Assembly (NCBI GenBank): GCA_012934845.2
Contig: WNNJ02001595.1
Location: 62,001-126,000 of the forward strand
Length of the DNA: 64,000 nucleotides
Reading direction: 5' to 3'
Origin: Pomphorhynchus laevis
Lineage: Eukaryota; Acanthocephala; Palaeacanthocephala; Echinorhynchida; Pomphorhynchidae
Made by a program: the position numbers and the translations under genes. The notes below the pieces were generated by a model. It did no database searches. It worked only from the letters and a program-made list of their open reading frames with translations, and was not told the DNA's origin. Positions 12,056-23,900 of this stretch are shown piece by piece. How positions within the stretch are numbered: the first letter of the stretch is position 1; the number at the start of each line of letters is the position of its first letter.

Positions 12056-13382
12056 TACAGTTGTCGTAAGGTTGTCGTAAGATTACCGTAATTTTATCGT
12101 AAGGTTGTCGTGAGGTTATCGTGAGGTTGTCGTGAGGTTGTCGTGAGGTTGTCGTGAGGTTGTCGTGAGGTTGTCGTGAGGTTGTCGTGAGGTTGTCGTG
12201 AGGTTGTCGTGAGGTTGTCGTGAGGTTGTCGTGAGGTTGTCGTGAGGTTGTCGTGAGGTTGTCGTGAGGTTGTCGTGAGGTTGACGTGAGGTTATCGTTA
12301 GGTTATCGTTAGGTTGTCGTAAGGTTGCCATGAGGTTATCGTTAGGTTGTCGTAATGTTGCCGTGAGGTTGTCGTGAGGTTGTCGTGAGGTTGTCGTGAG
12401 GTTGTCGTGAGGTTGTCGTGAGGTTGTCGTGAGGTTGTCGTGAGGTTGTCGTGAGGTTGTCGTGAGGTTGTCGTGAGGTTGTCGTGAGGTTGTCGTGAGG
12501 TTGTCGTAAGGTTGTCGTGAGGTTGTCGTGAGGTTGTCGTGAGGTTGTCGTGAGGTTGTCGTGAGGTTGTCGTGAGGTTGTCGTGAGGTTGTCGTGAGGT
12601 TGTCGTGAGGTTGTCGTGAGGTTGTCGTGAGGTTGTCGTGAGGTTGTCGTGAGGTTGTCGTGAGGTTGTCGTGAGGTTGTCGTGAGGTTGTCGTGAGGTT
12701 GTCGTGAGGTTGTCGTGAGGTTGTCGTGAGGTTGTCGTATCGTAGGTTGTCGTGAGTTTGTCGTAAGGCTGTCGTGAGGTTGTCGTGAGGTTGTCGTAAG
12801 GTTATCGTGAGGTTGTCGTGAGGTTGTCGTGAGGTTGTCGTGAGGTTGTCGTGAGGTTGTCGTGAGGTTGTCGTGAGGTTGTCGTGAGGTTGTCGTGAGG
12901 TTGTCGTGAGGTTGTCGTGAGGTTGTCGTGAGGTTGTCGTGAGGTTGTCGTGAGGTTGTCGTGAGGTTGTCGTGAGGTTGTCGTGAGGTTGTCGTAAGGT
13001 TGTCGTGAGGTTGTCGTAAGGCTGTCGTGAGGTTGTCGTGAGGTTGTCGTGAGGTTGTCGTGAGGTTGTCGTGAGGTTGTCGTGAGGTTGTCGTGAGGTT
13101 GTCGTGAGGTTGTCGTGAGGTTGTCGTGAGGTTGTCGTGAGGTTGTCGTGAGGTTGTCGTGAGGTTGTCGTGAGGTTGTCGTGAGGTTGTCGTGAGGTTG
13201 TCGTGAGGTTGTCGTGAGGTTGTCGTGAGGTTGTCGTGAGGTTGTCGTGAGGTTGTCGTGAGGTTGTCGTGAGGTTGTCGTGAGGTTGTCGTGAACTTGT
13301 CGTGAGGTTATCCTGAGGTTGTCGTGAGGTTATCGTTAGGTTGTCGTAAGGTTGTCGTAAGGTTGTCGTAAGGTTGTTGTGT
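12056..13382. repeat. 11-bp minisatellite, about 120 units
   Basis: Head-to-tail units of GGTTGTCGTGA, with homogeneous blocks separated by variant units (GGTTATCGTTA, GGTTGTCGTAA). Variants cluster at both ends (12056-12115, 12290-12370, 13300-13380) and in short interior patches (12740-12805, 13010-13025), as expected for expansion from the middle. Because 11 is not a multiple of 3, reading through gives a 33-nt/11-residue pseudo-periodic peptide on the minus strand; this is not a gene. The array abuts the 3' side of a Penelope-like element. Confidence 0.97.
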
Positions 13383-13538
13383 GTTTAAGTGCATAAATTT
13401 TGTATATAACGCATTTGCCTATTGTAAGTATTTATAGCAAAGAATTTTTTACCAGTGAATAATATTTATTTGTGAATGGTTTTAGGGCCAAACCCAGCCA
13501 AAAAAACGTTAAAAACGTTTAAGATTTTATTATCAATA

Positions 13539-15645
13539 TTTATTCCACTAATCGTGGACATTGTCAGTATAAATCTGAAAAGAGACAACAGTTGAGCAAC
13601 AAAAACTAAAATACGAGTCAAAATGTGTGCAAATTAAATTCGTTTTGTCCATTGAGGTTAAGCTCAAGTAGTTTAATTGCCATCGCTTCTGTTAAAATAC
13701 GCAGATAATATGATCTAACTCGGCAAATTATACTGGCGCCATCAAAATCGATAGTGTGTCCAGTAGTATTCGCGTGATCTGCGACTGTTGATTTACGGCA
13801 TGTAAACAGGGCACCTTTGTGCCCCGACTCGCTTACACAGTGTTCTGCCTGTTTGGCCAATATAAAAGATGGACATTATCTACAAGTGATGTTATTAATG
13901 CCGCCAACACGTTGATCTTTGTTACGCTGTGACGGTTTAATTATTGATTGTATTGTGTTACAAGATCGGATGAAACCACAATTTCTACTGGTAACTTAGA
14001 CCACGCAATCAAACTATTAACCTTGCTCTGCAGACGAACCCTCAAGTTTTCGAGGTGTGGAATAGTAAATAAGTGTTTTATCGGATACAAAGCTGTAGAC
14101 TGTGACACATTCTCATTGCGACTAATTGATTTTGACACTTTTATCTGTTCAAGAAGCGCATTCAAAGGATAGCCTAACTTGACAAAATTTCTGGTTAGTA
14201 GAGTGAGCTCAGACTCGAGATACTCATGCGAGCTACTAACCCTATATGCGATAGAACAAAACCCACGAAAAATGCTTAACTTCGTCGCTGAGCTGTGGTT
14301 ACTATCCCATCGAATATATGTGTCAGTTTCGGTGGTTTTTCTGTATTCTCTAGTAATGTGTATGTTTTTTTTGCATTGACACCACAATCTAGAAATTGCA
14401 AAATTCATTTTCCGGCCAAGATATACTTAGTCCGATGCGGGGATGAATGCCATTTAAGAAATCGGCAAAGTTTAAAGCATCATTTTTAGCACTAAGCCAT
14501 ACAACGAAAATGTCATCAATATACTTATACCAAACCAACTGTTTTATATAGCACTGAGAAATAGCTGAATCTTCAAATTTCTGCATAAACAGGTTAGCTA
14601 GCGCTGGGCCTAACGGGGACTCCATTGCTACACCAAAACACTGATTATAGATTATGTTATTAAAAGTGAAGTTAGTGCATGTAGCTATTTCGAAAAATAA
14701 TCTTAGATTTTGTAGGTGTCGCTGTTCTGACCAAGGAGGCGGAATCAATCCCAATGCTACGTCTATTGCTTCATTGGTCGGTACATTAGTGAAAAGGGAC
14801 TTCACGTCTAGTGTGAACATACAAAACTCTTGATCACCCACTTCTAAGGTACGGATACGATTGAAAGTCTACGCTGTTTAGAACATTAGAGGGAATAACC
14901 AAGACATGTGAGCGTAGAATATTAGCGAGAAATTTACCAGCCTCGTAATTAAATGAGTCCAACTGTGATACAATGGGGCGAAATTGAACGCCTGGTTTAT
15001 GAATCTTCCGTAGACCATACATATATGGTATAAGCGGATCAGATGGATACATACGAAGATAATCAACCCGAGTAATTAGCTGTTCAGTAGAAAATATTTC
15101 AAGATGGTTATCAATTTAAGTGAATTACGAAGTGTGCGATGCCTGTCTGTAGCCTAAAAAGTGTTTCGATCCTGCAGTATTTCGAGCATTTTCACATTGT
15201 AGTCATTTTTATCCATCACTACGGTACAATTTCCCTTGTCAGCCTTATAGATAATTAAGTAACTGTTATCCCTTAATCCACGAATAGCCTCTTTCTCTAG
15301 CATGTGACATATTAGTTTTGGGGGTTAGTGTCTTTCCTTTAAGATAAGATATCTTTATCCGCATACCTTTTATACGATGAATAACGCCCCTAGTGACAGG
15401 ATTGTTACTAAAGTTACTTGCTAGTTAGAACACAACGACACTAATTCAGAGGTTATATTAATCTCATCACGGGCTGTCATTGACTTCTTTGTAACCGAAA
15501 ACTTCAGACCCTTGGCCAGATCAGATATTTTACAATCACTAAGGATAGTACTTGAGAGATTGACAACTGGGTAAAAGTGGAACGCCTGGTTTATGACTCT
15601 TCCGTAGACCATACATATATGTCTTCTATTTCCACCCAGCATATC
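13539..15645 (-). mobile_element. Penelope-like element with RT and GIY-YIG remnants
   Basis: Minus strand, 5' to 3': N-terminal region (15540-15420), ADKGNCTVVMD (about 15250-15215), YGLRKIHKPG in overlapping frames (about 15020), motif A FTLDVKSLFTNVP (about 14820-14780), motif B GVAMESPLGPALANLFM (about 14630-14580), motif C YIDDIFVVW (about 14525-14500), thumb-like region to 13941, then GIY-YIG pieces FYIGQTGRTLCKRV (about 13875-13835) and HTIDFDGASII (about 13765-13735). The RT linked to a GIY-YIG nuclease defines Penelope-like elements. Frameshifts and stops separate all blocks, so it is dead. A stretch around YGLRKIHK is repeated at 15580-15632. A degenerate hammerhead-like motif lies at 13539-13567. 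Confidence 0.88.
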
Positions 15646-17340
15646 TCATTCAATAATAATATTTATACAAAATATTCCTAGAATTTATGAAATTAAGAAA
15701 CTTAAGATCCTATATTTAACATTTAACATATTATTAAAAAATAATCAATACTTAGAGAAGGCTGACAAGTTATACAATAAGATGTTTTATTAATTTTTTT
15801 GGCATATATTATAAATTATATATTACAAAATTACAAAAGCAGATTTAAAAAATGTCTGTACGATTTTATGTCTGTACATTTATCCACTTTTGATAAAGTG
15901 GATAAGTAGGATTACAAAGTTAATATAATATTAATTATATTAGTCATTATTGTTAGTCATTATAATATTAATGATATATCAATAATGATATTATCAAAAT
16001 ATCATTATGATAATGATATAAAAACAAGATTAAATCTGTATGCTAAATTAAATTATTCGAAACTTACATATACTGCCAAAGATATGTTGTATTTTCTTTT
16101 TAGGAGAGACTCCGGGTCTAAAGAATCAATTAATATTAGAAATAAATAATATTTAATTTTAAATTTTAACTCGATATAAGTTATATGCAAGCTTGTAAAA
16201 TTATTAAATTATTTATAATTATTTATTGTGTAATTATTTGCATTTTATTTAGTATCATTTTTTAACATACATAGACTCAGTTAGTTGATTTGATTTATAA
16301 TTTAAATAATTTAAACCTGATAGCAGAGCAGTTCATCTTAATGTTATCTAATCATTATTATTATCTAATCGTTATTATTCTGATACAACGTCTCTTATTT
16401 ATTAGTCAATTCATCAAAATTGACTTTTATTTTAAATTTCAATTTTTTTATTTTAGATTGATATAAATTATAAAAAATCTTAAATATTATTAAATTATTT
16501 ATAATTATTAATCTATTTATTATTTAATTGCACTAGGAAGCAATATACATCAGATAAAATCTGAATGGCTAATAAATAATATACTTTGTATATTAATACA
16601 TAATATAAATCAGGAGGAGCATAGCAGTTCCTCCTGATGAACTGATATGTTCCTCAGAAGAAACATAGTTATGTTCCTCCGGAGGAGCACTACTTGTCGA
16701 TTAATTTTACAAAATCGTTAAAACACTTTTGACGAGATATATCTCGTCAAATATATATTTGATGAGACATCTCGACAATAACAATTTAAAGCATAAGAGC
16801 ATATCAATAAGCATATCTCGTCAATTTAAATAAAAAATAATTTAATCAGGAAGAACCGCTATGTTATCAGAAGGAATTCATATTTTAGTCAATTCATAAC
16901 AATTAACTTTTATTTTAAATTTTAACTTTATAAATATTAAATACATTATATCTTATAAATTTTATAAAATCTTGAGACATACATCATATATATCAGCTAT
17001 ATACATCAGATAAAATCTGAATTGATATTAAATAATATTATTACATAATATACATCAGTATTATACATTATTATATAATATACATCATTATTTATAATCA
17101 TCTTATTATTTTATTTAGAATTATTTTTTTACCTTTTTTACGAATTAGACAAATTCTTGTCAATAATAACTACCCATTTGATAAGTAAACAATTACAAAG
17201 TAGCTACAGTTGTTAATCAGTATGATGAGTGTAAGTTAAGGGTTTAGCGGTTTCTCTCCTATTGTGGGCTGTGTCGTGTCCCTCTGCGGCCGCAAATCGC
17301 GAAGGTTGACTGAAGCTGGTCTGTCGCAGTCGCTGTTCAT
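15646..17340. repeat. AT-rich spacer with interspersed repeat ends
   Basis: No coding signal. It contains pieces of the interspersed repeat family described at 57.6 kb: ACTCAGTTAGTTGATTTGAT near 16273-16295 and the opposite end (TTATTTATTAGTCAATTCAT) near 16395-16415. A hairpin-rich patch lies at 16611-16690 (repeated GGAGGA/TCCTCC, TGTTCCTC) and a partly palindromic one at 16725-16780. Confidence 0.5.
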
Positions 17341-17359
17341 CCTCCGCAGGCTATTGTAA

Positions 17360-17430
17360 TGCTCGTTGCGGTGATATGAAATTCACCGCAACGAGCACTA
17401 GTTGCGGTGAATTGTCACCGCAACTAGTGC
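17360..17430. repeat. Two overlapping perfect hairpins
   Basis: Hairpin 1: arms 17360-17374 and 17383-17397 (15 bp, 8-nt loop). Hairpin 2: arms 17395-17410 and 17415-17430 (16 bp, 4-nt loop). Both are built on TTGCGGTGA and its complement, so one segment has been copied back and forth three times. GC-rich against an AT-rich background. Confidence 0.9.
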
Positions 17431-17556
17431 TCAATGTCACCGTTCTTGTGACATTTCTCAATTGTTGACATCAGATTGCGCCTTCGCACAGACCTTTCTG
17501 ACATTTTCCGTCTCAAATGCAGCGCGAGACTGCTCCTCACTAGCTAGATCAAGCGC

Positions 17557-18112
17557 CTAGAAGTGGTTCATTCTCCGTGTAGGATTCTCTATTATGTGGT
17601 TAGCTATCTCGAAATACGGTCGGTTCAACATATCAATGCTAGATAATATGGCTTTTGAATTCTCTCTCATGAGTGATATTGATATTCGTTGAAAGAGCCG
17701 TGAGGATGCGATGCTGTATGGTAAAGATGATCGAATCGCTAAGGATCGGACGATTCGTCTGATGATTTTCTCCCTTTTCCATATTCCAGCCACCGTAACA
17801 CTCCAAGACTGCAGGTATGAAGTTATATCCCGCCTCAATCATTTTAGCACGGTACTTCCTATCTTTGACCTATAGTATCTGAAGATCCTCGTAGATCAGA
17901 ATATCGGTTGGTCGTTCTTGTAGATTTTGGGCAAGGTTGCGAACATCGCGACCCACATGCATTCCTGCTGATTGCGCCGCCTGGAGAAAGACTTCTCGAA
18001 TTCCATTATGACGCATTCCCGGGAAACCACCGTAGTTGCAAGTTATTGGATGGAAGCCCTCAGGATCTGCAGTCCGAAAACAATCGACTACAACGGTAGT
18101 CACTTTGAGCAA
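17557..18112 (-). pseudogene. Retroelement C-terminal nuclease-like remnant
   Basis: On the minus strand: DPEGFHPITCNYGG, MRHNGIREVFLQAA, RPTDILIYEDLQ, then, after a stop, KMIEAGYNFIPAVLECYGGW and a helical tail. The order (Cys/His cluster, RHN, P-T-D-I, downstream acidic residue) resembles the C-terminal zinc finger plus PD-(D/E)XK-like endonuclease of R2/R4-type retroelements, where R-H-N and P-D are signature residues. No RT is seen upstream on this strand. At least one stop and a frame change. An assignment to another nuclease-bearing retroelement is possible. Confidence 0.45.
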
Positions 18113-18814
18113 TTTGCAGACCTAACTACATTCTTATAAGAATTGTAAATTCTTGGACGGTAAGAGCTAGGCCGAGATTTCGATTTGAGGCGTTATTTTT
18201 AATTTATAAATAATTTAATATATGTAGACTCAGTTATCTAATCTTATTAAGATACATAAAATGTCGTTGGATAATCTAGCAAAATACAAATCAAATTAAA
18301 TCAAATTGTTGACGGGATTATTCAACAATTGTCAGCAAACTAAGTAAAGGAAAACAGAATAAAGTCACTTCAATATTGTTTAAATCGAGCAATAGAAATT
18401 ATTTTATGTTTCACTCTCATTCACTTTTGATTTTTAGTTTCTGAATTTCACAAAGTACTAAGTAGTATTATAACTTAATACTTGGAATATACTTAATACA
18501 TTGCCCTATTATCTTAAATAAAATTATAATGTCCAGTATCACTGACCATTACAGTAACATTTTATGCCGAATCATGTGATTTGATAATAATGGCTGCGAA
18601 CTGTAATTGCAGTTGTAATTAATCAATCGCAAGCCAAGTTCAGTACTCCACATTAGTTTTACTGCACCGAAGACAAAATTGTTAAGTACTCTAATAACAA
18701 ACCATTGAACTACTGCATAATAAATACACAATTAGACACATTAAAGCCGATTTCAAATAAGTTTCGGTTTTCATTCTTTCTGAGCATCTTTATCATCTCT
18801 TCTGAGTAGAGATA
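18113..18814. other. AT-rich spacer
   Basis: Contains one interspersed-repeat end (GTAGACTCAGTTATCTAATC near 18225-18245). Nothing else supported. Confidence 0.4.
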
Positions 18815-20065
18815 GGCAACTATCTTCCCGGGTCTGTCAGCTTTTGACAGCCGATCAAAAAAGAGAAGTGGCCGTCACAATTCTTTTAGCATCACCATCT
18901 GATGTAGCCGGCATCAATATTAGTCGTAGAATTCTATTACCCAAGCGTAGTCCGGTCTCATGTCCTAAAGACCTGCGGCCCATTTCGATTCAAAACTCCA
19001 TTTCCATTTACGAAAAAGCGCTTGCGCGTAAAATCCGCGAGTTGTCAAAGGGCGCTCGAAGTTGTCAAAGAGTGCTCGAAGTTGTCAATCCGCGAAGTTG
19101 TCAAAGGGCGCTCGGTCCATTTAGCAATAGGTGAAGTGCATCATTTTTGACGGGATAACAGTCATCAACTCGTTGTGGCTGTTTTCCTTTACTTTTCCAC
19201 TGCATTTGACCGCATTTCAATTCCTTTTCTTGTTTCCTCTCAGGTCCCTCGGGCTGCCTGTGAGAATTGTTAGCATGGTGGAGATATTGCTGTATACCAA
19301 GCGGTTCAACTATGAAGACGACCTTGATGCGCGTTAGTTCTACCATATTACGGATGTACCTCAAGGATCCCCACTTTCTCCTATCTTATATCTTGCTGCA
19401 CCCATTGTACTATTCAAAAATTTTAAACATGATCAACATCTAATGATATACACTGATGATACCATAGTCTTGTTCTCTGGACCCAGGTGCAGAAATGTAG
19501 TCTCGGACATCAGCCGTTTCGTTTTAAGATTAAAATATCAGTTACCCATTTCCAATCTTATTTTAAATTCCTTCAATTTGCAGGTGGTTGTCTTTCATGG
19601 CGCCCTTGTGACAAAGAAAAAATTAAAGATACTAGCACTCTCAGCTCTATCATCGATATTGACTAATCAACCACTCCCTACCTTCACGAGTCGAGTAAAA
19701 TACCTGAAGTTCACTGTTGCGGTGAACTGGTCGCAAAAGCTGACCTGGATAGACTTAAACGTATCCTGAAGAAAGCTAGGTGGGCGCTTAAACGTGCCCA
19801 GCCTCTGTCATTGAATGGGAAAAACGCAAGTGCGCCTCTTGGGTACTTGGGCTATATCGGGATTAGTCTTCTTTTCGAGAGGACGCCCCCATAGCAAAGA
19901 CTAAAGTTTCTCAAGCTCCTCATCTCGCGATTACCGAGCACAGTCACCTCGATTGGACTCTTCGGGAGGGGGTAAAATACCCCTGGGTGATTCAGTTGGA
20001 GAGCGGCGTTTTGGATTGGCTGGAAGGCTCAGATCCTGCTGGACCTGAGGCCGTGACAATATTAT
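18815..20065 (+). pseudogene. I/R1-like LINE fragment, rearranged
   Basis: Homologous to the minus-strand element at 50.0-53.1 kb. It starts in the same CTGTCAGCTTTTGACAGC stretch and reads LTADQKREVAVTILLASPSD, CPKDLRPISIQNS and YEKALARKIR. A short local triplication around GTTGTCAAAG (19038-19105) follows, and then RT pieces resume after a deletion: SLGLPVRIV (about 19250), YTDDTIVLFSG (catalytic YADD altered to YTDD, about 19445-19480). It extends further 3' (to about 19890) than the 50-kb copy. Dead. Confidence 0.8.
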
Positions 20066-20940
20066 GGATACTGTTTGATTGATTTGGTTCGACATATCTG
20101 AATTGTTGTTGTTTTCCTAATGTCTTCTTTTTAGTTATTTTTTAGTGGTTGTTAGCTTATTTAAGAAATTCCCTATTATTAGTATCAATGAACATTCAAC
20201 GTTACATATTAATCGTTTATTTTAACTTATTATGTATACAGGGCTTTGACCTAAGGCGGTCGTTCTGCCCTGCTCATTGTACAACACATTTAAAACAACA
20301 AAATATCAGTAACTCGCAATTCAAGGATAAACTTTTATATTGCTGTCTTGATTCTCATGCTTTATTTAACTGTGGACTAAAGTCTTGAATTGTCTTAGTG
20401 ATGATGCAGCCACGATTCCATGTGATAACGAGTTCCACAACTGTAACGCTCATCGTGACAATCACAATACCATTTGAACCTTCTAATTTGCCTTGTACGC
20501 AACATGAGTGTATGACCCCTAATACTGGACCTTTTTGCTAGTGCTTTCACTTACTGAGCATGTGTGTTCGCATGCTACAGTATTTTAATAGTTGGATGAA
20601 GGAATAAGCGATAGCACATATGCTGTCCTGTTAAGCCTTATTTCTAAATTTCGTGTTTCATATGTAAGGCTGATCAACCGTGGGGGAGCGTGTGCCTAGC
20701 AAATTTCTTTCAGAAGTTTACTTAAAAGTAGAGTAAGTATAAGTTGGGTAGCTACATGGCTACACTTATGAGAGCACCCTGAGGTTGTAATGTTTTACAA
20801 TGAATTAAATGTTTAATGTTTCGAACTGTAATAAAAAAAAGCTGATAAATAATTAGCTTAATTTATTATATTTTTAATAGAAAGCTTAATTTCTCAAAAG
20901 TTTACATTTCTTTAGATTTAGCATGGATAATAATCATTAA
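20066..20940. other. Probable LINE 3' region and spacer
   Basis: Follows the LINE fragment. A weak ORF at 20149-20388 has no recognisable domain. A stretch at about 20660-20800 is less AT-rich than its surroundings but I could not assign it. Confidence 0.3.
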
Positions 20941-20942
20941 AG

Positions 20943-23900
20943 ACCGTTTTGGTCAGCATGGTTAACCTCATTCTTCATAACATTATGGTCAAAGATGTTG
21001 ATGATCAATCACACACTCAGTGTATTCTAGATGAAACGATGTTAAAAACATCCTCGCTTACATTCACTTTTGCAGTTACAGACAAATCTACTATCGCGCA
21101 CTCGATTCTTAAACACATACAGACAATACTTGACCTTAAAGATCAAAACATAAAAAATTTCGTTCTCGATTGTGATTTTAAGGTTTTTATATTTGTTTTC
21201 AATATTTTGATATTAAAAGTATTGATGAATTGTAATTTCAATTTAATATATTTATCATCTTTCGGATATATTTATCATCTTTCAGGAGCACAGCTGAAGA
21301 ACAATCAACGCGTGGACTCAGATGGTAACGAAACCACTGAGTTTCAAATTATTTTATAAAAAGCAAGATATTTTCACGTATAAAAAGCAGTGATAGTGTA
21401 AAAATGATATAAAATACACATTTTGTAAAAATCAAACACTAAACTTTGTCAAAATTTAAAGACATTCCCTGGAAATATAATTTTATATTATTTTTATATG
21501 CCGATATGCGAACGGTATATAAGAATATGAACCAGTACAAACAATGAAAAGTAAAATTGAGTTTTGCTTATTTTGATTAGGTTGTAGTAATTTGGTGGCT
21601 ATGCTATTATATTTTTGTAATAATATTTTTAATATTGCATAATATATTGATAATAAATACTAACCCATAATCTTCTTCCATTTCAAATATATAGTTATTA
21701 CAGGAACAAAGAAGCAATTGACAAGACAGCAGTTACATTTGTTCATGTAATAACTATACATAATATATTATAATATATAAATATATTATTATATTATATA
21801 TAATATATGATATTATCTAATATTTTTAACAATCTGTTTCGATATGAGTTGAGCTCAAATTGAGTAATGAAGTCTGCACTTCTCATTTTTGTTTGCGATT
21901 CTCGCGAAGTAATTTTTACTCTGCCTATACCAATTCTGTCACTATGAAATAATATGGAACAAATAATATATATTATGATCCGGCTAGCGGAGTATACACA
22001 CAGGGAAAGTTTCTAATTGATCGTTAGAATACAATCCCCTACCAAAAGTAATATAAGAAATGTATATCTTCACTACTGGAGCAGTCAGCCTAGTGGATGT
22101 AGCGTTGAATCGCGATACAGACGTCCTGAGTTCAAATCTGATCAGGCCCAGTATACGAAGTAAACAGATAATATAGGTCGAAACGTGAAATGTAAGTGGT
22201 CAGTGTCATCAGCTGATCAGTTACGTCCTGCTGTATCAAGAATGTAAACAATATCTTTGAGAATATATCTTGCTACAATCAGAAGAATTTCAGTTTACAT
22301 ATGTGATCAAGTTAAATATATGTTCATTGTATTTTCTCAATAAAATTCAACATTATTCCATTAAAAAATTAGCTTAAAAATAGTTATTAGCTTAGATAAT
22401 GATTTTAGTATTGTTATAGAATTTAGGTCAATCAGATGAATACACATCTATTTTTCGAATTTGTTGTGAAGTTATAAAAAGTCACTTAATTGCAGAAGAA
22501 AGTGTATTGGTTATAGGCTATTCTCAAATTTTAAACGACTTGAGAAAATGGATTGAACACACAGACAATGAATTACACACATATCCCGGTACAATTTTAT
22601 TTCTGTTTATGTTTCAATTATTCTTCAAATTATTGAAAATATATTGATATGTAATAACTTAATATTTAGAAAATTTTATTCCGTAATTCAATTATTCTAA
22701 TGTTTAAATAATTTGAATAATTGTTTAATTCTGACAATGAATGGAGTTTGAAATTACTATAAAACTGTGTAAAGTACTTTTATATTTTAGATGCATTTCG
22801 TTCATTTTTGAATTCGACAATAAATATAAATAGAAATATTAATTTGATTTTTATTTTACCAGTTGATTACAATGATCCAAGCATCAATTCTTGTAAATAA
22901 TTGAACCGGATAACTGAGTATACGTATTTTATACTTTTTATAGATTAAAAAATAATGCTAAATAAAATTTAAATAATTAAATAATTAATAGATAATTAAT
23001 AAATAATTTTTATAAAGAATTTTATATAATAAAGTAACGATACCGTACAGATTTTAAAAACAGAAATTTTTTAATACTGCCACATTTTAAACTGTGGCAG
23101 TATTTGATTGAATATTTAAATGAACATTGTAACATTCCTTTTAATTAATGCAATTTCCTGTTGTGTTCATTTAAATCTTTGATAAAATGACTCATATCAA
23201 CATGGAATAAAAATGATTACTATTTCTCAATTCATTTTTTAACTGAAATCGTTAAAATATAACAATTATTAAATCAATTAAAAACAATTATGGTTTTAAA
23301 CAATTATTATAAGTGAATTATTATAAATTATTGTAAGTATAAATTAAATATTTGCTATATATTGACAAATCAGATCAGCTAACCGAGTCTACGTATTTCA
23401 TACTATTTATAAATTAAAAAATAATGTTAAATAAAATTTAAATAATTAATAGATAATTATTAATAGTTATAAATAATAAATAATTTTTATAAAAGATTTT
23501 ATATAATTTATGTAAAGTTAAAATATAAAACTGAAATTTAAAAATTCAACTTTTATTAATTGACTAATAAATAGCAGACGATGTATCAGATACGATGATA
23601 CTCATTTAATATCAGATACTTAAATATCAAGAACTGTTATATTATAGGAGCTTATGAAATAGTTCGCCCGATAAACTGTGATTATCTAGTAATCAGATTA
23701 TAATACAATTGTCTCAAAATTACTTCATTCTACCGTTTTTTTAAATCGTGGCTGGTTCAGTAATTGTATAAGATTTTATACAATTAATATTTATATTAAT
23801 TTTATAAAATTGAAAATTGAAAATTAAAATAAAAGTCAATTTTTATTAATTGACTAATAAATAGCAGACGATGTACAAGAATAAGGATTATAGGTCATCA

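Noticed and set aside
12116-12331. 71-codon minus-strand ORF with the repeating peptide NLTTTSRQPHD
   Set aside because: Purely the translation of the 11-bp minisatellite (3 units = 11 codons); no start context, no flanking gene, and the frame breaks wherever a variant unit occurs.
18844-19134. Stand-alone small protein of 96 codons
   Set aside because: It is RT-upstream sequence of the I/R1-like LINE, shared with the element at 50-53 kb.
22085-22145. Functional tRNA gene
   Set aside because: The acceptor stem does not pair and the element continues into a non-tRNA body typical of SINEs.
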